A DNA stretch of 25,092 bases from JBBIOU01 sp037443205. GTDB lineage: Bacteria > Bacteroidota > Bacteroidia > Flavobacteriales_D > UBA2798. The DNA lies in assembly GCA_037443205.1 (NCBI GenBank), contig JBBIOU010000036.1, positions 1 to 25,092 of the forward strand, written 5' to 3'. Below are positions 16,724 through 25,092 of the stretch, in pieces. How positions within the stretch are numbered: position 1 is the first letter of the stretch; each line of letters opens with the position of its first letter. The position numbers were made by a program, and so were the translations under genes. The notes under the pieces are model-generated. The model had not been told where the DNA came from. It saw only the letters and a program-made list of their open reading frames with translations, and searched no databases.

Positions 16724-16864
16724 TGGGATAAAACCAAAATTCTTATAAAACTTAATTATTCAAGTTTTTATTACCTGCAAATTAGCCAATGCTTAAAATT
16801 TGTTTTATATTACTACATCAGTCAAAAATAATGTATAGCAGGTGATGGAATGGATTCGGATTAA

Positions 16865-17506
16865 TTAATCTATTATTGTATAACCGCTATACTTAGCTTT
16901 TTCGAATTTAACATCGGCATCGCTAACTGCGTTAGGTGTTAATTTATTGAGTTTAAAAGTAAATTCATCAGCTTCTTTACCTTTTATTATTACCGAACTT
17001 AGCTCTTGTTTATTGGCATCTATTTTCATAATGATGGTATGAAATTTAGATTTTTTAGGATTCATCGGAAATAAGTGAATTTCGTGAACACCATTTTCTT
17101 CTTTTACATGGCGGTATTTAAAATCTTTTTCCCACATGTTAAAAAGTTGTGTAGGGTTAACCGATTCTTCTTTATCTTTTTCATCAATAGGATTAACATA
17201 TACTTCCTTTTCTTTAGGCAGTATGGTCCAGGTGTTTTTTGTGTCTGAATAAATCACTTTGTCGCCTTCATCCAGTTTATATTTATCACCTTTCACATAA
17301 GCCGTACCTTTTTGTGTTTCGTTTACGTCCTTACTCTTAAGGCTACGGGTATATTCTATAACAAATGAGTTATAGCTTTTCATCTTTTTGCTTAACTCTT
17401 CAAGTACTTTTTTAGCTTTGGGGTCTTGGTCTTGTATGGCAGGTGTTTGGGCTTTAACATTTAATAAACTGAATGCCATAGTACCGGATAAAAAAAACAG
17501 TTTCAT
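16865..17506 (-). CDS. lolA: LolA-like outer-membrane lipoprotein carrier
   Basis: This is a 213-residue protein with a signal peptide ending in NVKAQ (residue 20). The mature part follows the LolA pattern: a first helix (DPKAKKVLEELSKKMKSYNS) and antiparallel strands such as GTAYVKGDKYKLDEGDKVIYSDTK. NTWTILPKEKEVYVNP and a late strand block ending KLNKLTPNAVSDADVKFE follow. LolA proteins carry lipoproteins through the periplasm to the outer membrane. Bacteroidota versions are diverged, so a related role is possible. Its ATG overlaps the stop of ftsK as ATGA, so translation is coupled. I recall the same ftsK-lolA order in other Bacteroidota. Confidence 0.85.
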   Translation of the reverse strand: MKLFFLSGTMAFSLLNVKAQTPAIQDQDPKAKKVLEELSKKMKSYNSFVIEYTRSLKSKDVNETQKGTAYVKGDKYKLDEGDKVIYSDTKNTWTILPKEKEVYVNPIDEKDKEESVNPTQLFNMWEKDFKYRHVKEENGVHEIHLFPMNPKKSKFHTIIMKIDANKQELSSVIIKGKEADEFTFKLNKLTPNAVSDADVKFEKAKYSGYTIID

Positions 17507-20046
17507 AATGTGTTGTTATTATTATTATTTTGCTTTAGGTTACTCAAAAACTGTTCCAAAGTTTGCATATCTTTAAATAATACTTCACGGGCTTTAGAAC
17601 CTTTAAAGGGGCCTATGACTCCTGCTGCTTCGAGTTGGTCAACTATTCGTCCGGCACGGTTGTAACCAAGTTTTAATTTACGCTGCAACAAGGATGCTGA
17701 GCCTTGCTGGGTGCTTACCACAATGCGGGCGGCTTCCTCAAACAGTTCATCTCTTTCTCCTTCATCTTCAATACTACCCAAATCATCCGAATTTTCATCC
17801 ACATATTCGGGCAGCAGAAAAGCGCTGGGATATCCACGCTGTGCGCCAATAAATTCGGTTATTTTATCTACCTCGTGTGTATCTACAAAACCACATTGTA
17901 TTCGTATTAAATCATTTCCGGTTGAAAACAACATATCGCCTCGTCCTATTAATTGTTCTGCTCCTCCGCTGTCAAGAATCGTACGCGAATCAATTTTTGA
18001 TGTAACCCTAAAGGCTATGCGTGCCGGAAAGTTGGCTTTAATTACACCTGTAATAATATTTACCGATGGTCGTTGGGTGGCTATAATTAAATGTATGCCG
18101 ATGGCGCGGGCTAATTGTGCTAAACGGGCAATCGGTGTTTCTACTTCTTTTCCGGCAGTCATAATTAAATCTGCAAACTCATCCACCACAAGCACAATGT
18201 AAGGTAAATATTTATGTCCGTGTTCAGGGTTTAATCTTCTGTTTATAAATTTTGCATTATATTCTTTGATGTTTCTTACACCTGCATCTTTAAGTAATTC
18301 GTAGCGCATATCCATTTCTATACAAAGTGAGTTAATGGTGTGAACTACTTTTTTATTTTCGGTGATGATGGCTTCTTCGCTATCGGGTAGCTTCGCTAAA
18401 AAATGGCGTTCTATTTTATTAAACAAGGTTAATTCAACTTTTTTAGGGTCAACCAACACAAACTTTACTTGCGAAGGGTGTTTTTTATAAAGCAACGAAA
18501 CCAATATTGCATTTAACCCTACCGATTTTCCTTGTCCGGTAGCTCCAGCCATCAGCAAGTGTGGCATTTTGGTTAAATCGGTAACAAAGGTTTCGTTGGC
18601 GATGGTTTTCCCTAAAACCACCGGTAATTCCATTTCTGATAGTTGGAACTTTTCGCTGGCTATCAAACTGCGCATAGATACCACCTCAGGTTTAGAATTT
18701 GGAACTTCTATGCCGATGGTTCCTTTGCCCGGAATAGGCGCAATGATGCGAATTCCCAATGCAGAGAGGCTAAGTGCAATATCGTCTTCCAGATTTTTGA
18801 TTTTTGCTATGCGCACACCGGGTGCGGGTACAATTTCGTAAAGTGTAACGGTTGGTCCTACAGTAGCTTTTATTTTTGAAATTTCGATGTTATAATTTTT
18901 TAGAGTATCTAAAATCCGGTTTTTATTTTCTTCGAGTTCTTCTTTGTTTACTACAATACTGCCGCTACCGTATGCCTCAAGTAATTCTATCGAAGGTGCC
19001 TCGTAAGAAGATAGTTCTAAGGTAGGGTCGTACTCGCCAAACTCTGCCAATTTATTATTAATCTCATCTTCGCTAAGTTCTTTTGCATCGTCTTGTCCTA
19101 CTTCTACCGAAAAATCTTCGCTTTCATCAATTATTGTTACTTTGTTGGTATTACCTTCTTCAAGGGTTATCTCTAAATGGTTTTGTTTATCTTCGTTTTG
19201 ACCGTCAGGAATATCATCAACTATACCATTGGTTAAATCATATTTATGTATTTCATCTTTTTCCAGTTCATCTTCTTGTAAATTATTTCTAATAGCGTTG
19301 GTTTTATTATTTTCTTGTTGCGAATGGTTTGTTTCGGCTTGCATTTTTGATGTTTTACTGATGACAAATGAAGGATTAAAATAAACCACAATGATGCCAA
19401 AAACCATAAAAATCAGTAATAACAGGGTTCCTATTTTACCAAGCAATGCAAACAACCACAAGTTTACCTGATAACCAAAAGCCCCGCCTAAAAAAACAAC
19501 CTTGGTGTTAAATACAAAATATCCTACAAAAGGTGAAAAAACCAACATGGCAAGCAAACAAAGTTTCAGTAATTTATATGGATTATAAAGCCATTTAAGG
19601 GTTATCAATCTAAATCCATAAACAAAAAATAAAACCGTAAACAAATATGAAACTACTCCAAACCATCTGTAAATAAATTGATGAGATATAATAGCTCCGA
19701 ATTTTCCTAACCAGTTTTCTACAATTATTTCATTATTACCAAACAACATTCCCATCCAGCCTAAGGCTTCAACCTTATCTTGATCAACCTGCCAGGTAAA
19801 AAGATAAGATGTAAATGCCAATAACATGTATATGGATAGTAATATCAATAATGCTCCGCTTATTTTTTGAAATCGCTCATCTTTTAAAAAAGCGAAGAAT
19901 TTTTTACCGGGCAATGGTTTGCTTTTTTTTGATTTGTGTTTACCGGCTTTTTTTGTGCCATCAGTAATACCTTCATCTAATTCTGTTTTAGCAGAATGGG
20001 TATTTTCAGGTTTTTCGCGGAAAGTATTTTTTTTTGCTGAGGCCAT
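17503..20046 (-). CDS. ftsK: DNA translocase FtsK/SpoIIIE
   Basis: This is an 847-residue DNA pump that clears chromosome ends from the division septum and activates XerCD recombination at dif. A basic N terminus precedes about four membrane helices (within about 50-235). A charged acidic linker runs to about 350. The motor domain has Walker A GATGQGKS (501-508) and Walker B IVLVVDEFAD near residue 620, then ATQRPSVNIITGVIKANFPA. A gamma-type winged helix closes the protein (GSASLLQRKLKLGYNRAGRI). The linker is much shorter than in E. coli FtsK, as is usual outside enterobacteria. It is the first gene of the ftsK-lolA unit. TATCTTCG, near the -7 consensus, lies upstream of its ATG. Confidence 0.96.
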   Translation of the reverse strand: MASAKKNTFREKPENTHSAKTELDEGITDGTKKAGKHKSKKSKPLPGKKFFAFLKDERFQKISGALLILLSIYMLLAFTSYLFTWQVDQDKVEALGWMGMLFGNNEIIVENWLGKFGAIISHQFIYRWFGVVSYLFTVLFFVYGFRLITLKWLYNPYKLLKLCLLAMLVFSPFVGYFVFNTKVVFLGGAFGYQVNLWLFALLGKIGTLLLLIFMVFGIIVVYFNPSFVISKTSKMQAETNHSQQENNKTNAIRNNLQEDELEKDEIHKYDLTNGIVDDIPDGQNEDKQNHLEITLEEGNTNKVTIIDESEDFSVEVGQDDAKELSEDEINNKLAEFGEYDPTLELSSYEAPSIELLEAYGSGSIVVNKEELEENKNRILDTLKNYNIEISKIKATVGPTVTLYEIVPAPGVRIAKIKNLEDDIALSLSALGIRIIAPIPGKGTIGIEVPNSKPEVVSMRSLIASEKFQLSEMELPVVLGKTIANETFVTDLTKMPHLLMAGATGQGKSVGLNAILVSLLYKKHPSQVKFVLVDPKKVELTLFNKIERHFLAKLPDSEEAIITENKKVVHTINSLCIEMDMRYELLKDAGVRNIKEYNAKFINRRLNPEHGHKYLPYIVLVVDEFADLIMTAGKEVETPIARLAQLARAIGIHLIIATQRPSVNIITGVIKANFPARIAFRVTSKIDSRTILDSGGAEQLIGRGDMLFSTGNDLIRIQCGFVDTHEVDKITEFIGAQRGYPSAFLLPEYVDENSDDLGSIEDEGERDELFEEAARIVVSTQQGSASLLQRKLKLGYNRAGRIVDQLEAAGVIGPFKGSKAREVLFKDMQTLEQFLSNLKQNNNNNNTL

Positions 20047-20137
20047 TATAGATAAATACTTACGAAGATAGCCCGCAAGAGGTTAAATTTAATAATACAA
20101 CCCTTGTATGTATTAACATTTTATCGGTTGAAAACAC

Positions 20138-20929
20138 TCATAAAAATCTTTCAATAGCAGCGAGTTTATTGTATGATGAAACTAAACCTTTAATCAATGC
20201 AGAACTAAGCCCATTGTGTTCCATTTCATTTAAACCCGATATTGTACATCCTCTGGGCGTTGTTACTTTGTCAATTTCCTGTTCAGGGTGTGAACCATTA
20301 TGCATTAAAAGCATTGCAGAACCCAGGCAAGTTTGTGTAGCAATGTATCTTGCTTCTTGCGCTTCAAATCCCAATTGCACAGCACCTTGCATGGTTGCCC
20401 GGATAAAACGCATCCAAAATGCAACACCGCTGGCGCATATTACAGTAGCTGCCTGCATCAACTCCTCTTTAACCCGCATAGATTTTCCTAAACTATTAAA
20501 AATACTTTCTATGGTTTTTAATTCTTTTTCTGCTTCTGCATTTAAACAAAAACACGTCATGCTTTCGCCAACTGTAACGGCTGTATTAGGCATTGCTCTG
20601 ACTATACTTATTTTTCTTCCAATATATTTTTCTATCTGCAAAATAGAAATTCCCGCTGCACAGGAAATGATTATATGTTTTTCAGTAATAACCTCTTTGA
20701 TTTCATTTATAACATTTTCAACTTGACCCGGCTGCAAACAAATGATAATAATATCGCATTTAGCAGCTACTTTGTTATTAACCGTATATTTAAATCCTTG
20801 TGTATGCTTAACTGTTGTGCGTTTGGTTAAAACTATTTCACTTTTATCAAATCCTTTATTTACCAATCCCTGGGCAATAGATAAGCCCAAATTACCGGCA
20901 CCTATAATGCAAATTTTTTTATTTTTCAT
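20138..20929 (-). CDS. proC: Pyrroline-5-carboxylate reductase
   Basis: This is a 263-residue NAD(P)H-dependent enzyme of the last step of proline synthesis, reducing 1-pyrroline-5-carboxylate to proline. The N-terminal Rossmann motif GAGNLG is at 10-15. It has IVRAMPNTAVTVGESM, where PN and the following residues bind substrate and cofactor. The C-terminal helical domain includes VTTPRGCTISGLNEMEHNGL, corresponding to the family's TSPGGTT-x-x-G signature. In the motif usually written VKPQ this protein has LQPGQ, a minor variant. The length is normal. It lies between ftsK and gltA, with a terminator upstream, so it is probably transcribed separately from gltA. Confidence 0.93.
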   Translation of the reverse strand: MKNKKICIIGAGNLGLSIAQGLVNKGFDKSEIVLTKRTTVKHTQGFKYTVNNKVAAKCDIIIICLQPGQVENVINEIKEVITEKHIIISCAAGISILQIEKYIGRKISIVRAMPNTAVTVGESMTCFCLNAEAEKELKTIESIFNSLGKSMRVKEELMQAATVICASGVAFWMRFIRATMQGAVQLGFEAQEARYIATQTCLGSAMLLMHNGSHPEQEIDKVTTPRGCTISGLNEMEHNGLSSALIKGLVSSYNKLAAIERFL

Positions 20930-20946
20930 GTATATTTTGTGAAAAC

Positions 20947-20971
20947 AAATGCCCCCAAAACGGGGGCATTT
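20947..20971 (-). terminator. Strong hairpin terminator after gltA
   Basis: AAATGCCCCC (20947-20956) and GGGGGCATTT (20962-20971) form a perfect 10-base-pair stem with the loop AAAAC. On the minus strand it is followed by GTTTTC, giving an interrupted U tract. It lies 26 bases after the gltA stop and just upstream of proC, so it should end gltA transcription. Confidence 0.78.
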
Positions 20972-20996
20972 TTGTGTGATTAATTATTTTTTTGTG

Positions 20997-22283
20997 TTAA
21001 CGTTTATTTATTGGCACATAATCACGTTTGGTTGCCCCTACATAAATTTGCCTGGGTCGGCCTATCGGCTCGTTGTTTTTAATCATTTCTTTCCACTGGG
21101 CTATCCAACCCGGTAAACGGCCAATGGCAAACATTACGGTAAACATATCTACCGGAATACCTAAAGCACGATAAATAATACCTGAATAAAAATCTACATT
21201 GGGATATAAATTTCTTTCTTTAAAATAAGAATCATTTAAGGCAATTTCTTCCAGTTTTTTTGCTATATCTAAAACGGGGTCATGAATACCTAATTTACCC
21301 AAAACATCATCGCAAGCTTTTTTAATGATTTTTGCTCTTGGGTCAAAATTTTTATATACGCGGTGACCAAATCCCATTAAGCGGAAGGGATCGTTTTTGT
21401 CTTTAGCTTTGTTAATCCATTTATCAATATTGCCTCCGTCATTTTTAATGGCTTCAAGCATTTCAATCACTTCCTGGTTAGCACCTCCGTGCAAAGGCCC
21501 CCATAAAGCGTCAATACCGGCTGATATGGCCGAATATAAATTTGCCTGCGAAGAACCTACTATTCTAACCGTTGATGTAGAGCAGTTTTGTTCATGGTCG
21601 GCATGCAGTATTAACAAGATGTCTAATGCTCTGGCAACGACCGGGTCGGGAGTATAGTCGTAGGTAGGCATAGAAAACATCATGTGCAGAAAGTTTTCGG
21701 TATAGTTGTATTTGTTTAATGGGTAAACTACCGGATGACCGATGGAGTTTTTATAAGCCCAAGCTGCTAAGGTTGGCATTTTTCCTAATGCTCGATATAT
21801 AGTAAGTAGTTTTTTCTCTTCCGGGCGATTAGGATTTTGCGACTCGGGATAAAAAGTAGATAAAGAGCACATCAGAGCGGATAGTATGCCCATGGGATGT
21901 GCTTTGGATGGATATGCTTCGTAAAAGCGTTTCATATCTTCGTGCACCAGTGTATGCATGCGCACGTTGTTTTCAAAGTCAGAAAGTTCTTTTTGTTTAG
22001 GTAGTTCGCCAAAAATGAGCAAATAAGCTACCTCCATAAAAGTTGATTTTTCGGCTAATTGCTCAATCGGATATCCCCGATAATGCAATATACCATTTTC
22101 GCCATCCAAAAAAGTAATGGCGCTTTTAGTAGCACCTGTATTTTTATAGCCGGTATCTAAAGTTATATACCCGGTTAAATCGCGAAGTTTAGCAATATCA
22201 ATTGCTTTCTCGTTTTCTGTTCCAATTACTACGGGCAATTCGTATTCTTTGCCTTCTAAAATGATTTTTGCAGTTTCGCTCAT
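20997..22283 (-). CDS. gltA: Citrate synthase
   Basis: This is a 428-residue enzyme that joins acetyl-CoA and oxaloacetate to form citrate and CoA, the entry step of the TCA cycle. Active-site residues are visible: His265 in WGPLHGGAN, His307 in GFGHRVYKNFDPRA and Asp364 in NVDFYSGIIYRALG. HADHEQNCSTSTVRIVGSS is also typical. The N-terminal small domain (KLRDLTGYITLDTGYKNTG, then LHYRGYPIEQLAEKS) and the length match the Gram-negative type found in E. coli (427 residues). It is followed by a strong terminator, so it probably forms a single-gene transcript. 76 bases separate it from the secreted-protein gene upstream. Confidence 0.97.
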   Translation of the reverse strand: MSETAKIILEGKEYELPVVIGTENEKAIDIAKLRDLTGYITLDTGYKNTGATKSAITFLDGENGILHYRGYPIEQLAEKSTFMEVAYLLIFGELPKQKELSDFENNVRMHTLVHEDMKRFYEAYPSKAHPMGILSALMCSLSTFYPESQNPNRPEEKKLLTIYRALGKMPTLAAWAYKNSIGHPVVYPLNKYNYTENFLHMMFSMPTYDYTPDPVVARALDILLILHADHEQNCSTSTVRIVGSSQANLYSAISAGIDALWGPLHGGANQEVIEMLEAIKNDGGNIDKWINKAKDKNDPFRLMGFGHRVYKNFDPRAKIIKKACDDVLGKLGIHDPVLDIAKKLEEIALNDSYFKERNLYPNVDFYSGIIYRALGIPVDMFTVMFAIGRLPGWIAQWKEMIKNNEPIGRPRQIYVGATKRDYVPINKR

Positions 22284-22359
22284 AAATTAAAAATCTAAAT
22301 TATACTTGGAGGCTAAAAGTATAAAAAGAATAAATACCAAAAACGAAAAATAAAAAATT

Positions 22360-24864
22360 TTATTTATTCTGAATAAAGATTTTTGCGTTTACGGAGTTGT
22401 GTTCGTTCTCGAATAAAATAAAATAGATACCTGAAGAATTAATATTTAAATAAATCCGGTTATGTCCCGGCATGAGTTGGTTGTTTTGAATTATTCTGCC
22501 TGAGATATCAATCAGTTTAAAAGTAATTTTATCCGAGGTATTTACTATAATCTGATTATCAACATACATCCAGTTTAACTCTTCATTTTCGACAGAGGCA
22601 TAAGCTACTTTCGGAAATTCTGTATATAAGCCGTTAATATCTATTGCTCTTAATTTGTAGTAATTATGTTGAGAGGCATCTTTGTGTATAAACTTGTAGG
22701 AGGCTGATGTGTTATTGTAGTTCTTAGCATCCACCGAAGTCAGGTAATTATAATCTACACCATTTACTGAATGATAAACAACATACTTATCCAGTAAACT
22801 TTCATTTACCGATTCCCAGAATAACTCTACCTGATTGTTGTTTGCAATAGCATCAAAATAGAGTAAATCAAGCGGCAAGGGGTTTAGATTAGTTGATGAA
22901 GACAGGGTAAACGGACTAAAAGCTGTAACTGCGCCAGCGGTAACAATAGTTCCTGCAGCCGCGGTTCCGGTTGTTCCTCCGTTGCCATGATTTTGCCACA
23001 TGGTTCCATCCCATCTTGCTACCCGCAAATCAGGTAAAACAAACACGTGGCAGGTAGGACCGGTATGCCGTGAGTTGTTCCAGCTTAAAGTAACACTTAC
23101 CGAAGCCGTAAGCGAATCTCTGTCAAGAGTCCAGTATTCACAATCACTTAAATTATCGAGTGTTGGAACTTTAGAAGCATGGTTGTATAAAGGGTGTGAA
23201 TTGGTTTTGTAATATCGGGCTGCAAACCTGCTCCCTGCACCTGCCGGTGCTGAAATACTAATAGGTGCATAATAGTGGTCGTCTCCCACCGGAAAAGTAA
23301 ATGCCGTATTACCGATTTTGGCAACCTCGCCCATACAAAAACTACTGTTAGACATGCCTGTAGCTGTAGTTCCGGCAATAAATGTAATGCGCTGCGAATT
23401 ATCCACAATACCGTTGGTAAAAGTCATGTTAGTTATAATTTCCAATGGATTGTTTACAAATAATAATCCCGAAGGTTTATTTACTACCAATGTTGCAAAA
23501 TCTTCTTTAAAAGTGTTGGTGCTTATAGTTTGATTTGTATTACCTAAAAAACGGAATGTAGATCCGGTTATGGTTGTTGCGGCAGAACTGTTATTGTTGG
23601 TATAGTCTCCGTAAAGTTTTACGGTGGAGTTAGAAACATTATATCCTCCTAATCCATTAATTAATAAATTGCCGTTTATGGTAACATCATTAGCAGCCGC
23701 AGTGCTATTAAATCTACACGTGCCGCTTGCGGCTTGTATAGTTAAATTCTGACATGAAAAAATTCCGCCTGTGGTTATGTCAAATGTTAATGTTCCTGTA
23801 CCTCCGCTTTTATTTATGGTTACATGATTATTTACCGTCAGCGTGTATGTATTACTTACGCCTAAACTGCGATTGGTATTATTACCCCATGTCCAATTAA
23901 TTGAATTACAGTGAGCAAGAGTTGTATTACCGGCTGCGTTGGGTGTTAAACCTATCATGCAAGCATTGGTGGCAGCAGGTGCTGTAGAGATACTTACGTT
24001 GGTTTGCGGTTCGGGTATTTTTTTTACATCCCAATTGTTGCAATGAAACCAGTCGGTATTGGTTGTTCCTCGCCATTGGGCATTGGTGTAATAATTTTGA
24101 GTTATTACAATACTATATCCGCTGGTATAATCGGGTAATGTAACATAATAAGCACCTGAAGTTGCCGGAAAAATCCAATTAACCGGATTGGTTATTCTGG
24201 TTATCCAGTCGTTTATATCGCCCGAAGCAAATAATGTGGCGTCAAATTTTCCAAACGCAAAATTTCCGCTTCCGGGACTGTTTACAAAATAATGGCAGCA
24301 GTTGGGATGTTGTGTAGTACTTGTAGCATTGCAGCTTACAGTCCAAAATTCTCCTAAATTAAAACCGTGTATTATACGGCCGTTGTAAGTAGAATTATTG
24401 GCACCTGCCGGATTTGTCCATGTACCGCCTTGTAGAATATATAATTGATCACCGGGCGAAGCAGAATTTAAATTAAGTTGTCCCGGACCTATCCCCATAT
24501 TGGTGTAACTCCAGTTATTATCAGGCGAAATACAAATCCAATTAGCTGCTGTAGTACCATCGTTTCTAAAAGTTATTACTGTTCCTGCCGGAATTGTTGC
24601 ACCTGTTCTGGTAAACTTCCAGGTTCCTTCGGTTTCTCCCCATGCTGCTGCAGTACAATGCCCGTATCCATTATCGGTTAATTCAAACTCGGTTGTTGTA
24701 GTTATATCTTTAAAAAACACTATACTTATTTCATCTGCTCCACCTGGTAAATTTGCATTTACGCCAACAACCAAAGCATCTCCTGAAAATAAGGTTGTTT
24801 GCCCGTATGTCATTATAGAGCAAAGAGATGATAAAATAATAATATAGGATAATTTCTTTTTCAA
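22360..24864 (-). CDS. T9SS type A cargo protein, beta-rich, unknown function
   Basis: This is an 834-residue secreted protein. A signal peptide ends in MTYGQ (about residue 21). Residues about 25-260 form a first domain (LFSGDALVVGVNANLPGGAD, IPAGTVITFRND). It resembles extracellular beta domains in which a GD-x-(A/V) start and AGT-x-I-x-F strand recur. The middle (about 275-650) is rich in N, T and G with short strand repeats (HVTINKSGGTGTLTF, DVTINGNLLINGLGGY), like a beta-solenoid. A fibronectin-like domain follows (LDLLYFDAIANNNQVELFWE, KYVVYHSVNGVDY). The last 75 or so residues (KLIDISGRIIQNNQLMPG, GIYFILFENEHN, KIFIQNK) are a T9SS type A sorting domain. No catalytic motif is visible. 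The start appears to be TTG at 24862-24864, because no in-frame ATG lies nearby and the signal peptide begins there. Confidence 0.88.
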   Translation of the reverse strand: MKKKLSYIIILSSLCSIMTYGQTTLFSGDALVVGVNANLPGGADEISIVFFKDITTTTEFELTDNGYGHCTAAAWGETEGTWKFTRTGATIPAGTVITFRNDGTTAANWICISPDNNWSYTNMGIGPGQLNLNSASPGDQLYILQGGTWTNPAGANNSTYNGRIIHGFNLGEFWTVSCNATSTTQHPNCCHYFVNSPGSGNFAFGKFDATLFASGDINDWITRITNPVNWIFPATSGAYYVTLPDYTSGYSIVITQNYYTNAQWRGTTNTDWFHCNNWDVKKIPEPQTNVSISTAPAATNACMIGLTPNAAGNTTLAHCNSINWTWGNNTNRSLGVSNTYTLTVNNHVTINKSGGTGTLTFDITTGGIFSCQNLTIQAASGTCRFNSTAAANDVTINGNLLINGLGGYNVSNSTVKLYGDYTNNNSSAATTITGSTFRFLGNTNQTISTNTFKEDFATLVVNKPSGLLFVNNPLEIITNMTFTNGIVDNSQRITFIAGTTATGMSNSSFCMGEVAKIGNTAFTFPVGDDHYYAPISISAPAGAGSRFAARYYKTNSHPLYNHASKVPTLDNLSDCEYWTLDRDSLTASVSVTLSWNNSRHTGPTCHVFVLPDLRVARWDGTMWQNHGNGGTTGTAAAGTIVTAGAVTAFSPFTLSSSTNLNPLPLDLLYFDAIANNNQVELFWESVNESLLDKYVVYHSVNGVDYNYLTSVDAKNYNNTSASYKFIHKDASQHNYYKLRAIDINGLYTEFPKVAYASVENEELNWMYVDNQIIVNTSDKITFKLIDISGRIIQNNQLMPGHNRIYLNINSSGIYFILFENEHNSVNAKIFIQNK

Positions 24865-24933
24865 AATGCTGTCAAAATTAAGAAGATATACTTAAATTCA
24901 TCTAGCATTTTATCATTTATTATATTGAATTTA

Positions 24934-24952
24934 AATAGTTTAATAAACTATT
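24934..24952. other. Perfect AT-rich palindrome
   Basis: AATAGTTTA, one base, then TAAACTATT form a 9-base-pair perfect inverted repeat in the gap between the OmpA-family gene and the T9SS cargo gene. It could be a regulator site for the cargo gene or a weak transcript-end hairpin. There is no T tract. Confidence 0.35.
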
Positions 24953-25012
24953 AACCTTAAAAAAATGATTGTGTATCGGTAAAAAATGCTCTCCCGTAAC
25001 AGTTTGCTGCCA

Positions 25013-25092
25013 TTACAAAAACTTCACTTCCACTCGTCTGTTGATGGCGTGTTGTTCTTCGGGGCAGTCTTTTTGTCTGCGGCAGTTGTTTA
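25013..25092 (-). CDS. OmpA-family protein, C-terminal end only
   Basis: Only the last 26 codons and the stop are in the window. The gene enters from the right edge. The peptide ends CPEEQHAINRRVEVKFL, which is the closing helix and strand of the OmpA/MotB peptidoglycan-binding domain, where the N-x-R-R-(V/T)-E motif is highly conserved. The protein should therefore anchor an outer-membrane or lipoprotein component to peptidoglycan. Its N-terminal partner domain, such as a barrel or PD40/TPR region, is outside the window. It is on the same strand as the T9SS cargo gene, with a 148-base gap. Confidence 0.85.
   Translation of the reverse strand, partial: NNCRRQKDCPEEQHAINRRVEVKFL

Larger units (their letters stand above)
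16569..16864. other. Intergenic region with operator-like repeats and hairpins
   Basis: These 296 non-coding bases lie between the lolA-like gene and the FecCD operon. The first part holds CCAAATT (16595-16601), AATTTGG (16612-16618) and CAAATTT (16627-16633). A relatively GC-rich block with several hairpins follows (16634 to about 16730). The remainder is plain AT-rich sequence in which I see nothing. Confidence 0.55.

Noticed and set aside
20095..20109. ATACAA-CCC-TTGTAT hairpin between proC and ftsK
   Set aside because: The stem is only six mostly AT pairs and there is no clear T tract, so it is too weak to call a terminator.
22284..22359. Promoter-like TACTTTTA upstream of gltA
   Set aside because: It has one mismatch in the -7 box and only about 16 bases to the nearest TTTG, outside the usual spacing.
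22349..22366. AAATAAAA / TTTTATTT palindrome next to the stop of the T9SS cargo gene
   Set aside because: It is made only of A and T, partly lies in coding sequence, and is expected by chance in such AT-rich DNA.

Overview
The window looks like chromosomal DNA of an AT-rich member of the Bacteroidota. The evidence is two predicted type IX secretion (T9SS) cargo proteins, one with a CHU_C/gliding-motility-type C-terminal domain and one with a type A sorting domain. In addition, several genes have TAnnTTTG-like promoter elements, ribosome binding sites are weak or absent, and three genes appear to start with TTG. I cannot name the genus. Apart from the IS1096-passenger-like gene I see no mobile element, and I see no CRISPR array or RNA gene.

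Layout. 1-4274 (minus): a very large secreted protein, open at the left edge, with a signal peptide, a beta-propeller-like half, a long array of Ig-like domains and the beginning of a T9SS type B tail. 4464-4850 (plus): a small STAS/SpoIIAA-like protein whose end overlaps the next gene tail to tail. 4837-9508 (minus): a probable operon of cca (tRNA CCA-adding enzyme), a pRiA4b ORF-3/IS1096-passenger-like protein, a TPR sensor histidine kinase and a NarL/LuxR response regulator. 9695-11154 (minus): corA and an overlapping small protein built from exact 25-residue repeats. 11461-14757 (plus): an exported TolB-like propeller fused to an amidohydrolase. 14818-16568 (minus): a FecCD-type permease and its ATPase, with no binding protein nearby. 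16865-20046 (minus): ftsK and a LolA-like carrier overlapping by 4 bases. 20138-22283 (minus): proC and citrate synthase gltA, with a strong hairpin terminator between them. 22360-24864 (minus): a T9SS type A secreted protein. 25013-25092 (minus): the last residues of an OmpA-family protein, cut by the right edge.

How the genes fit together. Much of the window concerns the cell envelope: two T9SS cargo proteins, an OmpA-type peptidoglycan-binding tail, LolA, an exported hydrolase, CorA and an iron/cobalamin-type importer. The rest is housekeeping (cca, ftsK, proC, gltA) and one two-component system. I found no obvious multi-gene defence or mobile system. The points most worth a second look are the 25-residue repeat protein coupled to corA, the in-register 252-base Ig repeats, the structured intergenic element near 16634-16730, and the IS1096-passenger-like gene coupled to a sensor kinase.
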